Assembly: GCA_041481365.1 (NCBI GenBank)
Contig: JBGPBS010000060.1
Coordinates: 1 to 8,879, forward strand
DNA: 8,879 nt
Direction: 5' to 3'
Source of the DNA: DASPTR01 sp041481365
Lineage (GTDB): Archaea; Thermoproteota; Bathyarchaeia; Bathyarchaeales; Bathycorpusculaceae
The notes under the pieces were generated by a model. That model was not told where the DNA came from. It did no database searches and saw only the letters and a program-made list of their open reading frames with translations. Positions 1-5,987 of the stretch are shown here, piece after piece. The first letter of the stretch is position 1; each line of letters opens with the position of its first letter. A program made the translations under genes and the position numbers.

Positions 1-111
1 AAACTCAACGAAGAGAAGGACTATTTTGTAACGACGACAAGCAGTGGACGAAGGAACTATCACGTCAACGTCAATCCTCGCACTTTAAACCAGATGTCAA
101 GAATGCTGTAA
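1..111 (+). CDS. 3' end of a gene, possibly a winged-helix DNA-binding protein (partial)
   Basis: Frame 1 is open from the window edge to a TAA at 109-111, giving 36 residues that end in NVNPRTLNQMSRML. The piece is polar and has the pattern of a winged-helix 'wing' (SGRRNYHVNVNP) followed by a short C-terminal helix. ArsR- and MarR-like regulators often end this way ('GRR-x-Y-Y-x-x-NP'). A T7 run 5 bases after the stop supports a true gene end. The family assignment is inference from a short tail; any protein ending in a beta hairpin plus helix is possible. The start and most of the gene lie outside the window. Confidence 0.5.
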   Translation, partial: KLNEEKDYFVTTTSSGRRNYHVNVNPRTLNQMSRML

Positions 112-114
112 CCC

Positions 115-123
115 TCTTTTTTT
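115..123 (+). terminator. T-run terminator after the partial gene
   Basis: TCTTTTTTT starts 4 bases past the TAA of the partial upstream gene. Archaeal RNA polymerases typically stop at oligo-T tracts on the non-template strand. A small inverted repeat (137-153) follows rather than precedes the tract, so this is a T-run signal, not a bacterial-style hairpin terminator. Confidence 0.5.
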
Positions 124-343
124 GCTCAACGAAGATCGCCGGAATACCCGGCGCAGACGAAATCGCCCTTTGCTTAGGATCACAGCGTTTCCTATTTTCC
201 CCTTCAAAACCCATGATTTGTGCGTTGAATCTATCACCTAAGAAATCAGCCGCGCTTGCAGGCACCAGCCCAATGTCACGTTCTAGGGGAACGAAACGTT
301 GTAGCCTTTCGGGCAACTAGAGAAGGGTTTTGGTTGAGCTGTT
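124..343. other. Convergent intergenic stretch with no convincing gene
   Basis: This 220-base stretch lies between the end of the partial rightward gene and the end of leuS. It holds a 6-bp inverted repeat (CGCCGG at 137-142, CCGGCG at 148-153, 5-base loop). It also holds the second copy of an 11-base direct repeat, CTCAACGAAGA (4-14 and 125-135). A leftward 81-codon frame (316-71) opens here from a TTG, but it has no Shine-Dalgarno site and runs antisense into the partial gene, so it is not called. No tRNA-like cloverleaf was seen. Confidence 0.45.
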
Positions 344-3265
344 CTATTCTATGTAAATTGCGGGGCGGTAGGGTTTGGCGAGCTGTGCCCTATGTTTGGG
401 GTCGAGGCATTCAGTGTCTTCCTCATTGTAGACGTGAATTTCCGCGTTTAGCTCTTTCTGGAAGAAGCCTTTTGCTTCTTCTAACGCTTCGGTCTCGTTC
501 AGAAGCCCGGTTTGTAGGCGTTTCCGTCTGGTTTCTTCGGACGTTCTGCTGATCTCATCTGCGATTTGACCGGTGAACTTGGCTGCTTTTTCAGCGTTTG
601 CCCTCAAGTTGGGTTCTCGCATCAACTGTTTCATGAGGTCTTTCTGCAGGGCTCCTGTTGAAACCGATATCTCAAGGGCTTTGAGGTAGGTCTTCCATTT
701 CCATGGGGCAGCCACGTAGTAGCATATTTTCTTCGGCCTTGCGCCCGTGGCCTTTATTATATTCAGGGTGTCGTCGAGCACGTTCTTGGTGAGGGTTTCG
801 TTTTCCTCAGCTTCGGCGTCTATTTTGGATTCGTCGGGTGTGGGCCAGGGTGCTCGGGCAATGAAGTCTTTTCCACTTAGCATTTCCCATATTTCTTCGC
901 ACACGTGCGGGGCTACGGGTGCCAACATCCGTGTTTGGGCGTCCAGAACTTCGTGGAACACGTGGGCTGTTGCGGCTTTTGTTTTCAGGTTTTCCTTTTG
1001 GGTTGCGACTCGTTTTTTGTACCATTGGAAGTCTTGGTCAAGCTCGTAGAGTACGGTGTGAATTGCTTTGCGGACGGCCAGTTTGTTCATTGCTTCGGTT
1101 GCGTTTATGATGTGCTGGTTTAGTCTGCTGAGCATCCACCTGTCTAACGTTTTCAACGTGGTCTTTGGCGATTTCTTGCGCGGGGTCTTGGTGGTTTCCG
1201 AGGCGAATCTGTAGAGTTTCTCGAGTCTGTCGCGCATTGATTCTGCTATTGTTGGATTGAAGTCGGAGTCTTGGAGTAGCTCTGCTGTTGATAGGACGCT
1301 GAGTCTCAGTGGGTCTGCGCCGAACTTGTTGAGGCCTTCGCGTAAGGGGATTATGTTTCCGAAGGATTTGCTCATCTTTGAGCCTTCCATCATGACTTGT
1401 CCATTGGTGGCTATTTGGCGGGGCCAATGGTTTTCTGGGAATATGGCAGTGTGGTTGAATATCATAAATGTTAGGTGGTTGGGGATGAGTTCGCGGGCGC
1501 TGTGTCGGCTGTCCAACGGATAGAAGTACATGAATTCGTCGTGCATCAGCCGCAGGGTTTCCAAGGGCAAACCGGTTTTTTTGCTGATTTCTGCGGGTTT
1601 TCCAGCGCCTAGGAATATGTAGTCAAAGGTTTCGTCTGTCAGTTGGGTCGACTGGATTTTGTGTTGTTTGATATGTTTGACTATTGTGTAGTAGGCCATG
1701 TATATCGTGGAGTCTGAGAGTGATTCGATAATCCAGTCTTTGTCCCATGGCAAGCGTGTGCCCATGCCAGATTTTCTGGCGCACGCTTTTTCGTGTAGCC
1801 AGTCGATGACGTTGTTGAATTCTGGGCGCACTTCTTCAGGCAGTATTTCCATCATGTCCAAGTTCTTATGTGCAAGTGCTTTCCATTCGAGGTTTCCGTA
1901 GTCGATGAACCATTGGTCTTGAACGATTTTGACGATGCACTCCGTTTTGCAGCGACACAGCACGGGCCTGTTGAGCAGTTCATACATGGTTGTGGCTTTG
2001 CCTTCTTGGATTAGGTCTTGCTTGACTTTGTCTTTTGCCTCAGCCACAGGCATGCCCGCATATTTGCCGGTGTTGCGTTTCATTTTTCCGTTATGGAACT
2101 CATGTCTGTAAACCTCTTTGGTGGCGTCTTCCAGTTTCTGGTCTGTCTGTTCTTGGATGTTCATTCTTTTGACGGCGTCAGCTGCTGGAATCTCTGAGTA
2201 TTCTTTGACTTCGATGACCGCGATGGGCTCAATTGAGTTTACGTCTTCGGCCGTTATCCCGTACTGTTTCAGTTTTGAAAGTTCTTTCTTTACGTTTTCA
2301 AGGGCGACGTAATCGTACGGGGCATGGCCTGGGACCGACATGACGACTCCACTAGCGTTTTTGGGGTCGACGAAGTCTGCCGGGAGTATGAGGATGCTCT
2401 TTCCCGTCGCCGGGTTCTGGGCGTGTTTTCCTACGAGTTCTTTGCCTTCGACCGTCTCTTCGACTTTGACTTTCCGGTTTTGGTTTGCAAGTTTCTCAAC
2501 GCTTTCTTGGCTGATTATCCACTGTTCGCCGTCGACTGTGGCTTTTGCGTATTTTGTGGTGGGGTTCAGCCAGATGTTTGTGACGCCGTATACCGTCTCG
2601 GGTCTCAGGGTGGCTGCTGGATAGATGGTGTTGCCTTTTGTAAATTTTATGAGCGTGAATTCGCCAATTTCTGGTTCCACATCGCCGTCTGTGTCGTGTT
2701 GTCCGACTGGGTTTCCGTCTCTGGGGCACCAGCCGACTGGGTGACTTCCCTGTGTGATGTGTCCGGCTTGGCACAGTTTTTGGAATTGCCATTCTATGAA
2801 GCGGTTGTAGTGTGGGTCAACGGTGGTGAATTCACGCCTCCAGTCGATTGAATAGCCTATTTCTTTCATGCCGGTTTTGATTTCTTGGTGGAAGTAGCGG
2901 GCCATGGCGATAGGTTCTGTGAGTTCTTTCAGCTTCTCTTTTGGAATTTTGTAGATGTTTATGAAGTCGCTGATGAGGCCTTTATCGTTGTCTGCGAGGC
3001 GTTTGGCCATAGCTAGGACGGGCGTGCCGGTGTAGTGGAAGGCCATCGGAAGCAGCGTGTTGTAGCCGCGCATCCGCATGTACCGTGCGTGCACGTCTGC
3101 CATGGAGTAGGTTCTTCCGTGGCCGATGTGTTGCGGAGAGTTCGGATAGGGGTAGGCTACGGTTATGAAACACTTGGGCTTAGAAGGATCGGGGTCAGTC
3201 TCGAAGATTCTGGCCTTTTCCCATTTTTTCTGCCATTTCTCTTCGAGTTTTTTAAGAAATGCCAT
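344..3265 (-). CDS. leuS: Leucyl-tRNA synthetase, archaeal type
   Basis: This cytoplasmic class Ia aminoacyl-tRNA synthetase charges tRNA-Leu with leucine using ATP. It is 973 residues, a normal length for the archaeal/eukaryal type. The HIGH signature is exact at residues 46-49 (PQHIGHGRTYS), and the KMSKS loop is exact at 630-634 (+ strand 1364-1378). The CP1 editing domain keeps the threonine-rich motif TLRPETVYGVTN (219-230) and GHAPYDY (313-319). Asp318 there matches the conserved editing aspartate, so deacylation of mischarged tRNA should be intact. A cysteine-containing segment (CRCKTEC) precedes the return to the catalytic core, and helical anticodon-binding and C-terminal regions follow. 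The ATG at 3265 gives the expected N-terminus (MAFLKKLEEKWQKKWE). Only a weak AAGG precedes it, while a TATA-like box lies about 30 bases upstream, so the message is probably leaderless. The gene is divergent from the zinc-ribbon/gcvT cluster. Confidence 0.97.
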   Translation of the reverse strand: MAFLKKLEEKWQKKWEKARIFETDPDPSKPKCFITVAYPYPNSPQHIGHGRTYSMADVHARYMRMRGYNTLLPMAFHYTGTPVLAMAKRLADNDKGLISDFINIYKIPKEKLKELTEPIAMARYFHQEIKTGMKEIGYSIDWRREFTTVDPHYNRFIEWQFQKLCQAGHITQGSHPVGWCPRDGNPVGQHDTDGDVEPEIGEFTLIKFTKGNTIYPAATLRPETVYGVTNIWLNPTTKYAKATVDGEQWIISQESVEKLANQNRKVKVEETVEGKELVGKHAQNPATGKSILILPADFVDPKNASGVVMSVPGHAPYDYVALENVKKELSKLKQYGITAEDVNSIEPIAVIEVKEYSEIPAADAVKRMNIQEQTDQKLEDATKEVYRHEFHNGKMKRNTGKYAGMPVAEAKDKVKQDLIQEGKATTMYELLNRPVLCRCKTECIVKIVQDQWFIDYGNLEWKALAHKNLDMMEILPEEVRPEFNNVIDWLHEKACARKSGMGTRLPWDKDWIIESLSDSTIYMAYYTIVKHIKQHKIQSTQLTDETFDYIFLGAGKPAEISKKTGLPLETLRLMHDEFMYFYPLDSRHSARELIPNHLTFMIFNHTAIFPENHWPRQIATNGQVMMEGSKMSKSFGNIIPLREGLNKFGADPLRLSVLSTAELLQDSDFNPTIAESMRDRLEKLYRFASETTKTPRKKSPKTTLKTLDRWMLSRLNQHIINATEAMNKLAVRKAIHTVLYELDQDFQWYKKRVATQKENLKTKAATAHVFHEVLDAQTRMLAPVAPHVCEEIWEMLSGKDFIARAPWPTPDESKIDAEAEENETLTKNVLDDTLNIIKATGARPKKICYYVAAPWKWKTYLKALEISVSTGALQKDLMKQLMREPNLRANAEKAAKFTGQIADEISRTSEETRRKRLQTGLLNETEALEEAKGFFQKELNAEIHVYNEEDTECLDPKHRAQLAKPYRPAIYIE

Positions 3266-3291
3266 GAACCTTTTTGAATTGGTTGGAGGGG

Positions 3292-3299
3292 TATTAAAG
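3292..3299 (-). promoter_or_regulatory. TATA-like box A for leuS
   Basis: On the minus strand this reads CTTTAATA, centred about 30 bases ahead of the leuS ATG. In archaea transcription starts roughly 25-27 bases after box A, which places the start within a few bases of the ATG. This fits a leaderless or nearly leaderless leuS transcript and the lack of a good Shine-Dalgarno site. The call is by inspection only. Confidence 0.45.
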
Positions 3300-3452
3300 A
3301 TTCTGTTTTCGCTAAATGAGAACGCAGTCCCTCACATCAGACACCGAGGAATAGTTAGTGCAAACTCACTTTAATCCCTTACTGCGGTCCCTCGTGGAGA
3401 TTGACTGAAAGCGCCAGGTAACGCGCTGGTCAAATGCTCTGAACTAGTAATC

Positions 3453-3460
3453 AATAAATA
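3453..3460 (+). promoter_or_regulatory. TATA-like box for the zinc-ribbon/gcvT cluster
   Basis: AATAAATA lies 41 bases ahead of the GTG start at 3502. A transcript beginning about 25 bases downstream (around 3481-3485) would carry a roughly 20-base leader that includes the GGTGAT ribosome-binding site at 3491-3496. The spacing is consistent with an archaeal promoter, but AT-rich octamers also occur by chance. Confidence 0.35.
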
Positions 3461-3501
3461 CGTCACGGGCATAGTCCTCTCATTGCCAAGGGTGATTTAC
3501 T

Positions 3502-3666
3502 GTGCCTCAACGGGTTGTATGTCAGGGATGCGGGAACGTTTTATATGAAGGTCCTGAAATCAGGCCTCCGGACGAGATCATACATGCGCATGAGGGTAAA
3601 TGCCCAAAATGCAGCAAAAAGCTCTCGCTGATACCTGAAGACGTGGACGTAATACCGATAAGGTAG
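3502..3666 (+). CDS. Small C4 zinc-ribbon protein, 54 residues
   Basis: A GTG start at 3502 follows GGTGAT (3491-3496, anti-16S-like, 5-base spacer) and reads to TAG at 3666. The product begins MPQRVVCQGCGNVLYEG and carries two CxxC knuckles: Cys7/Cys10 and Cys34/Cys37, 23 residues apart. This is the spacing of a single treble-clef or zinc-ribbon unit binding one zinc. The last 14 residues are acidic and hydrophobic (PEDVDVIPIR). No membrane segment or enzymatic motif is present. Small proteins of this build are common in Thermoproteota and most lack a known function; RNA or protein binding is only a guess. It sits 22 bases ahead of gcvT on the same strand, so co-transcription is likely. The strong site, tidy Cys pattern and spacing to gcvT make it a real gene. 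Confidence 0.8.
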   Translation: MPQRVVCQGCGNVLYEGPEIRPPDEIIHAHEGKCPKCSKKLSLIPEDVDVIPIR

Positions 3667-3672
3667 CCCGCT

Positions 3673-3680
3673 GGGAGAGG
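3673..3680 (+). promoter_or_regulatory. Ribosome-binding site that decides the TTG start of gcvT
   Basis: GGGAGAGG ends 8 bases before the TTG at 3689. No ATG or GTG gives a full GcvT N-terminus, while the TTG does (PEETRRTQLYQAYKQ, the usual first helix). The site therefore supports the rare start codon. Confidence 0.6.
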
Positions 3681-3688
3681 AAACAGGT

Positions 3689-4834
3689 TTGCCCGAGGAA
3701 ACCCGCAGGACTCAATTATATCAAGCATACAAGCAGAAAGCAAAGCTCACAGAATTTGCTGGTTTTGAGATGCCGCTGTACTTCAACGGGATAATTCCAG
3801 AACACTTGGCCGTGCGGAACGGTGTTGGAGTATTCGATATCTCACACATGGGCCGAGTCATGGTCACAGGTGCAGACTCTGAGCGCTTTCTGAACGGTGT
3901 TATAACAAACGATGTTGCGAAGCTCGGGCCGAACAGCGCGCAATATTCAGTCATGTGCACCGAAAACGGCGGCATAATAGACGATTTCGTCGTATATCGC
4001 CTAGAAACGGAAAAATTCCTAGTGGTCTTCAACGCAAGCAACCGCGAAAAAGATTACAACTGGCTGCTTCGGAATGCGAAGGACTTCAACGTGGAAATCC
4101 GAGACGTGTCAGACAACGTGGCTATGCTTGCAGTTCAAGGGCCAAGCGCGTTGAAAACGTTGCAGAAGACTTCGACGGATGATTTAGCCAAGATTGCAAG
4201 ATTCAAATGTGCCAGCGCCCGGTTGGCAGGCGTGGAAGTTTTTCTTTCCCGAACCGGATACACAGGCGAGGATGGCTTCGAAGTTTTCATTTGGGAAGCC
4301 TCAGCAGCCAGGCCTGACAATGCCACGAAGCTGTGGGACAACATAATTGAAACAGGCAGACTCTACGGAGCAGAGCCCTGCGGTCTCGGCGCGAGGGACA
4401 CGTTGAGGCTTGAAGCTGGACTTTGCCTCTACGGCAACGACATCGATGAGAGCACCACACCGTTTGAGGCGGGGCTGAACTTCGTTGTGAAATTGCAGAA
4501 AGACAATTTTATAGGCAAGGACGCATTGCAAAAACAGAAGGATCAAGGAATTAGACGCAAGCGCATCGGGATAATCATGGTTGAACAAGGGATACCAAGG
4601 CCGAACTTTCCGATCTTAAATGGCAAGAACGAGCAGATAGGCAAATTGACCAGTGGAACGTTTTCACCTTTGCTAAAACTTGGTGTGGGAATAGGATATG
4701 CGGAAGCCTCTGAGGCTCAGGAAGGAAACGTTGTAAGTGTGAAGATCCGCGGAAAACAGGCAAAAGCGCGGATAGCTGCCTTCCCCTTGTACGACCCTGA
4801 GAAATATGGGTACAAAAGGGAAATTGTGACATGA
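3689..4834 (+). CDS. gcvT: Aminomethyltransferase (glycine cleavage system T protein)
   Basis: The T protein moves the aminomethyl group from the lipoyl arm of H protein to tetrahydrofolate (or tetrahydromethanopterin in many archaea), releasing ammonia. The product is 381 residues, full length for the family. Visible signatures: FNGIIPEHLAVRNGVGVFDISHMG near residues 32-55; NGGIIDDF at 93-100 with the catalytic-region Asp pair 98-99; RTGYTGEDGFEVF at 188-200; GLGARDTLRLEAGLCLYGNDI at 232-252; and the TPFEAGLNFVVK segment (257-268) leading into the C-terminal barrel. The TTG start has a strong ribosome-binding site 8 bases upstream. Paralogues such as YgfZ or dimethylglycine dehydrogenase lack this complete set, so GcvT is favoured. 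The partner genes for P, H and L proteins are not in the window. The stop overlaps an ATG at 4831 (ATGA). Confidence 0.95.
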   Translation: MPEETRRTQLYQAYKQKAKLTEFAGFEMPLYFNGIIPEHLAVRNGVGVFDISHMGRVMVTGADSERFLNGVITNDVAKLGPNSAQYSVMCTENGGIIDDFVVYRLETEKFLVVFNASNREKDYNWLLRNAKDFNVEIRDVSDNVAMLAVQGPSALKTLQKTSTDDLAKIARFKCASARLAGVEVFLSRTGYTGEDGFEVFIWEASAARPDNATKLWDNIIETGRLYGAEPCGLGARDTLRLEAGLCLYGNDIDESTTPFEAGLNFVVKLQKDNFIGKDALQKQKDQGIRRKRIGIIMVEQGIPRPNFPILNGKNEQIGKLTSGTFSPLLKLGVGIGYAEASEAQEGNVVSVKIRGKQAKARIAAFPLYDPEKYGYKREIVT

Positions 4835-4929
4835 TCGCTAAGCATTCATGGGATGCTTCTTCTTTGGGGAAAAAGATGCAACAGCTACGGTCTTTGAAGG
4901 AGATGTCCTTTGTTTCCGAAGGTTCCTGA
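4831..4929 (+). pseudogene. 32-codon frame resembling a detached N-terminal piece of the next gene
   Basis: An ATG overlapping the gcvT stop opens a 32-codon frame that ends at TGA 4927-4929. Its tail reads KKMQQLRSLKEMSFVSEGS. If read on with a +1 shift at the TGA it would continue DQHKPNKPLVP, which resembles the usual first cytoplasmic loop of GlcNAc-1-P transferases (basic helix, then G-x-D-x-HKP-x-KP-x-xP). It may be a relic of that N-terminus, a sequencing frameshift, or chance. Neither frame encodes the expected first membrane helix. No good ribosome-binding site serves this ATG. Confidence 0.25.
4899..4904 (+). promoter_or_regulatory. Ribosome-binding site for the TTG start at 4910
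   Basis: GGAGAT (within AAGGAGATG) ends 5 bases before TTG 4910. A TGA at 4895-4897 in that frame prevents any longer N-terminus, so this site and the TTG define the start unless a frameshift is present. Confidence 0.5.
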
Positions 4930-5779
4930 CCAGCACAAGCCGAACAAGCCTCTAGTCCCAAATGGGCTTGGAGTCTTCTTCGCTCTTATCAGCGTGGCCT
5001 ATCTTTTTCTGCTATACTTTCTCGACACTGTCAAAACGTCAAACGGTGCGTCCCCGCCGTTGACGCTGGCCGTCTGCATACTCTTCGGCGGCTTCATGGG
5101 CCTGCTGGACGATTGGGTTGACCTTAAGTGGCGATACAAGGCCTTCCTTCCGATCGTCGCAGCCATACCGCTTCTTACGCTAGCTTCCAGATTAGATCTG
5201 CGCACTTCCATAGCAATTCCTATGCTTGGAACGATTCACTTCGGAAACTTCTATTACTTCTTGATCATCCCGTTGTTGGTAACAATATTCACTAATACTG
5301 TGAACCAGCTTGGTGGGTTGAATGGCTTGGAGACTGTTTGTCCAGCAGTTGTAATGATCGGGATGATGTTTGTCTCTGGCCCGAACGCCGTTATGCTATA
5401 TGTTCCCTTGGTAGTTTGGCTCATACTGGCCTTTTTCAATTTCAGGGGCAAAATTTTCGTGGGCAACACAGGATCTTTTTCGATAGGAATGACGCTAGCG
5501 GCATTTGCGATTATTTCAGATCTGAAGTTCGATTTAGTGATCTCGCTTCTGCCGTACATAGTCAATTCAGCATTGATTCTTCTGACTTTCTTCTTTTTCA
5601 GAACCAAGGCGAGCGTTTCATTTGACGGCAAAAAACTCCTTTCGAATCACAGAAGAAGTCTGGTCACGCTCGTTACGTATCATCGAGCATTAACAGAACG
5701 CCAAGTAGTCATAATAATCTCTTTACTAGTATTCATATCGACATTTGCGGCATCCGCGATTCGAGTATTATGGGCATAG
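4910..5779 (+). CDS. GlcNAc-1-phosphate transferase homologue (glycosyltransferase family 4, DPAGT1/MraY-like), unusual
   Basis: Enzymes of this membrane family move GlcNAc-1-P from UDP-GlcNAc to dolichyl phosphate, starting lipid-linked oligosaccharides. The 289-residue product is about nine-tenths hydrophobic segments. Family motifs: DQHKPNKP (7-14), GLLDDWVDLKWRYKAFLP (64-81, Asp67/68/71), NTVNQLGGLNGLE (129-141) and FRGKIFVGNTGSFSIG (178-193). Two oddities stand out. The protein starts at the DxHK loop, so the first membrane helix and preceding residues are missing. The normally invariant 'GD' of the fourth motif is GN (Asn186; codon 5465-5467). In human DPAGT1 the matching Asp252 and Asn185 hold Mg2+; the Asn185 counterpart appears to be present (Asn132). 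It may be a divergent enzyme, an inactive paralogue or a decaying gene. It follows gcvT by 75 bases on the same strand. The family call is strong; activity is uncertain. Confidence 0.85.
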   Translation: MFPKVPDQHKPNKPLVPNGLGVFFALISVAYLFLLYFLDTVKTSNGASPPLTLAVCILFGGFMGLLDDWVDLKWRYKAFLPIVAAIPLLTLASRLDLRTSIAIPMLGTIHFGNFYYFLIIPLLVTIFTNTVNQLGGLNGLETVCPAVVMIGMMFVSGPNAVMLYVPLVVWLILAFFNFRGKIFVGNTGSFSIGMTLAAFAIISDLKFDLVISLLPYIVNSALILLTFFFFRTKASVSFDGKKLLSNHRRSLVTLVTYHRALTERQVVIIISLLVFISTFAASAIRVLWA

Positions 5780-5927
5780 GCGTGGGCTACTTGAACGAGC
5801 ATTACAGTGCAATTCACGCCGGTGAACCGAGACTTTTCTCTTAACAAGGGTGAGTTTTGCGACCTAGAGGAAAATAGTAAGCTCTAGCAATGCTTAATAG
5901 GTCAAGCCTCTTAGGATAGGATTAATT

Positions 5928-5958
5928 GGCGGGTAAGTGGGCCTCCACCCGTTCCGCC
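5928..5958 (+). promoter_or_regulatory. Hairpin carrying an anti-Shine-Dalgarno CCTCC before queT
   Basis: GGCGG (5928-5932) pairs with CCGCC (5954-5958). Inside it GTGG (5937-5940) pairs with CCAC (5945-5948), leaving a GCCT loop. CCTCC (5942-5946) spans the loop and part of the upper stem and is exactly complementary to the queT site GGAGG (5977-5981). Additional CCTA (5958-5961) can pair with TAGG (5975-5978). Either pairing would hide the ribosome-binding site. The complementarity is seen directly; regulation is inference. Confidence 0.45.
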
Positions 5959-5976
5959 CTAGAAACCCCGGATGTA

Positions 5977-5981
5977 GGAGG
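5977..5981 (+). promoter_or_regulatory. Strong ribosome-binding site that sets the queT start at ATG 5988
   Basis: GGAGG lies 6 bases before ATG 5988. The same frame is open back to a GTG at 5937, but that codon sits inside the hairpin stem, lacks a ribosome-binding site and would add 17 proline- and arginine-rich residues not expected in the family. The ATG is preferred. Confidence 0.8.
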
Positions 5982-5987
5982 AAAAAA

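Larger units (their letters stand above)
3266..3501. other. Divergent promoter region between leuS and the zinc-ribbon gene
   Basis: This 236-bp stretch has no coding frame I can support. It holds the leftward leuS box (3292-3299) and a rightward TATA-like box (3453-3460). A second CTTTAAT-like element lies at 3369-3375. GC(A/G)GTCCCTC occurs twice (3324-3333 and 3384-3393). Two mutually exclusive small helices overlap: AGCGC with GCGCT, and CCAG with CTGG, all in 3410-3430. The space between the two rightward TATA-like elements could encode a short RNA, but I recognise no family. Confidence 0.4.
5780..5987 (+). promoter_or_regulatory. Structured leader-like region ahead of queT, candidate RNA regulator
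   Basis: These 208 non-coding bases contain several possible helices. CCTAGAGG (5863-5870) can pair with 5907-5915 (CCTC, one bulged T, TAGG), enclosing a 5-bp hairpin (TAAGC 5878-5882, GCTTA 5892-5896). Competing pairings are GACCTA 5861-5866 with TAGGTC 5898-5903, and CTAGAG 5864-5869 with CTCTAG 5882-5887. A second hairpin at 5928-5958 lies just ahead of the ribosome-binding site. Bacterial queT genes are often controlled by preQ1 riboswitches. I do not see a preQ1-I, -II or -III consensus, so no class is named. A CTTAATAG element at 5893-5900 could instead be a TATA box, which would make the upstream helices DNA only. GGCGTG/CACGCC (5779-5784 and 5815-5820) is a further inverted repeat after the transferase stop. 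Confidence 0.4.

Noticed and set aside
71..316. Leftward 81-codon frame downstream of leuS
   Set aside because: It starts at a TTG directly after a stop codon with no ribosome-binding site, has no recognisable domain, and runs antisense through the T-run and into the better supported end of the partial gene at 1-111.
2324..2851. Rightward 175-codon frame inside leuS
   Set aside because: It is an antisense shadow of the LeuRS editing and insertion region, rich in Cys, Phe and Val, with no site or family similarity; leuS has clear motifs throughout.
3410..3430. Rho-independent terminator or tRNA fragment
   Set aside because: The short GC-rich pairings are not followed by a T-run, and no T-loop or anticodon-arm pattern is present.
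5937..5987. Longer queT start at GTG 5937
   Set aside because: The GTG lies within a hairpin stem without a ribosome-binding site, while ATG 5988 has GGAGG at ideal spacing and begins at the family N-terminus.
5928..5987. A recognised preQ1-I, preQ1-II or preQ1-III riboswitch
   Set aside because: The region has pairing potential and sits before queT, but the characteristic conserved loop and tail bases of these classes were not found by eye, so only a generic candidate is reported.
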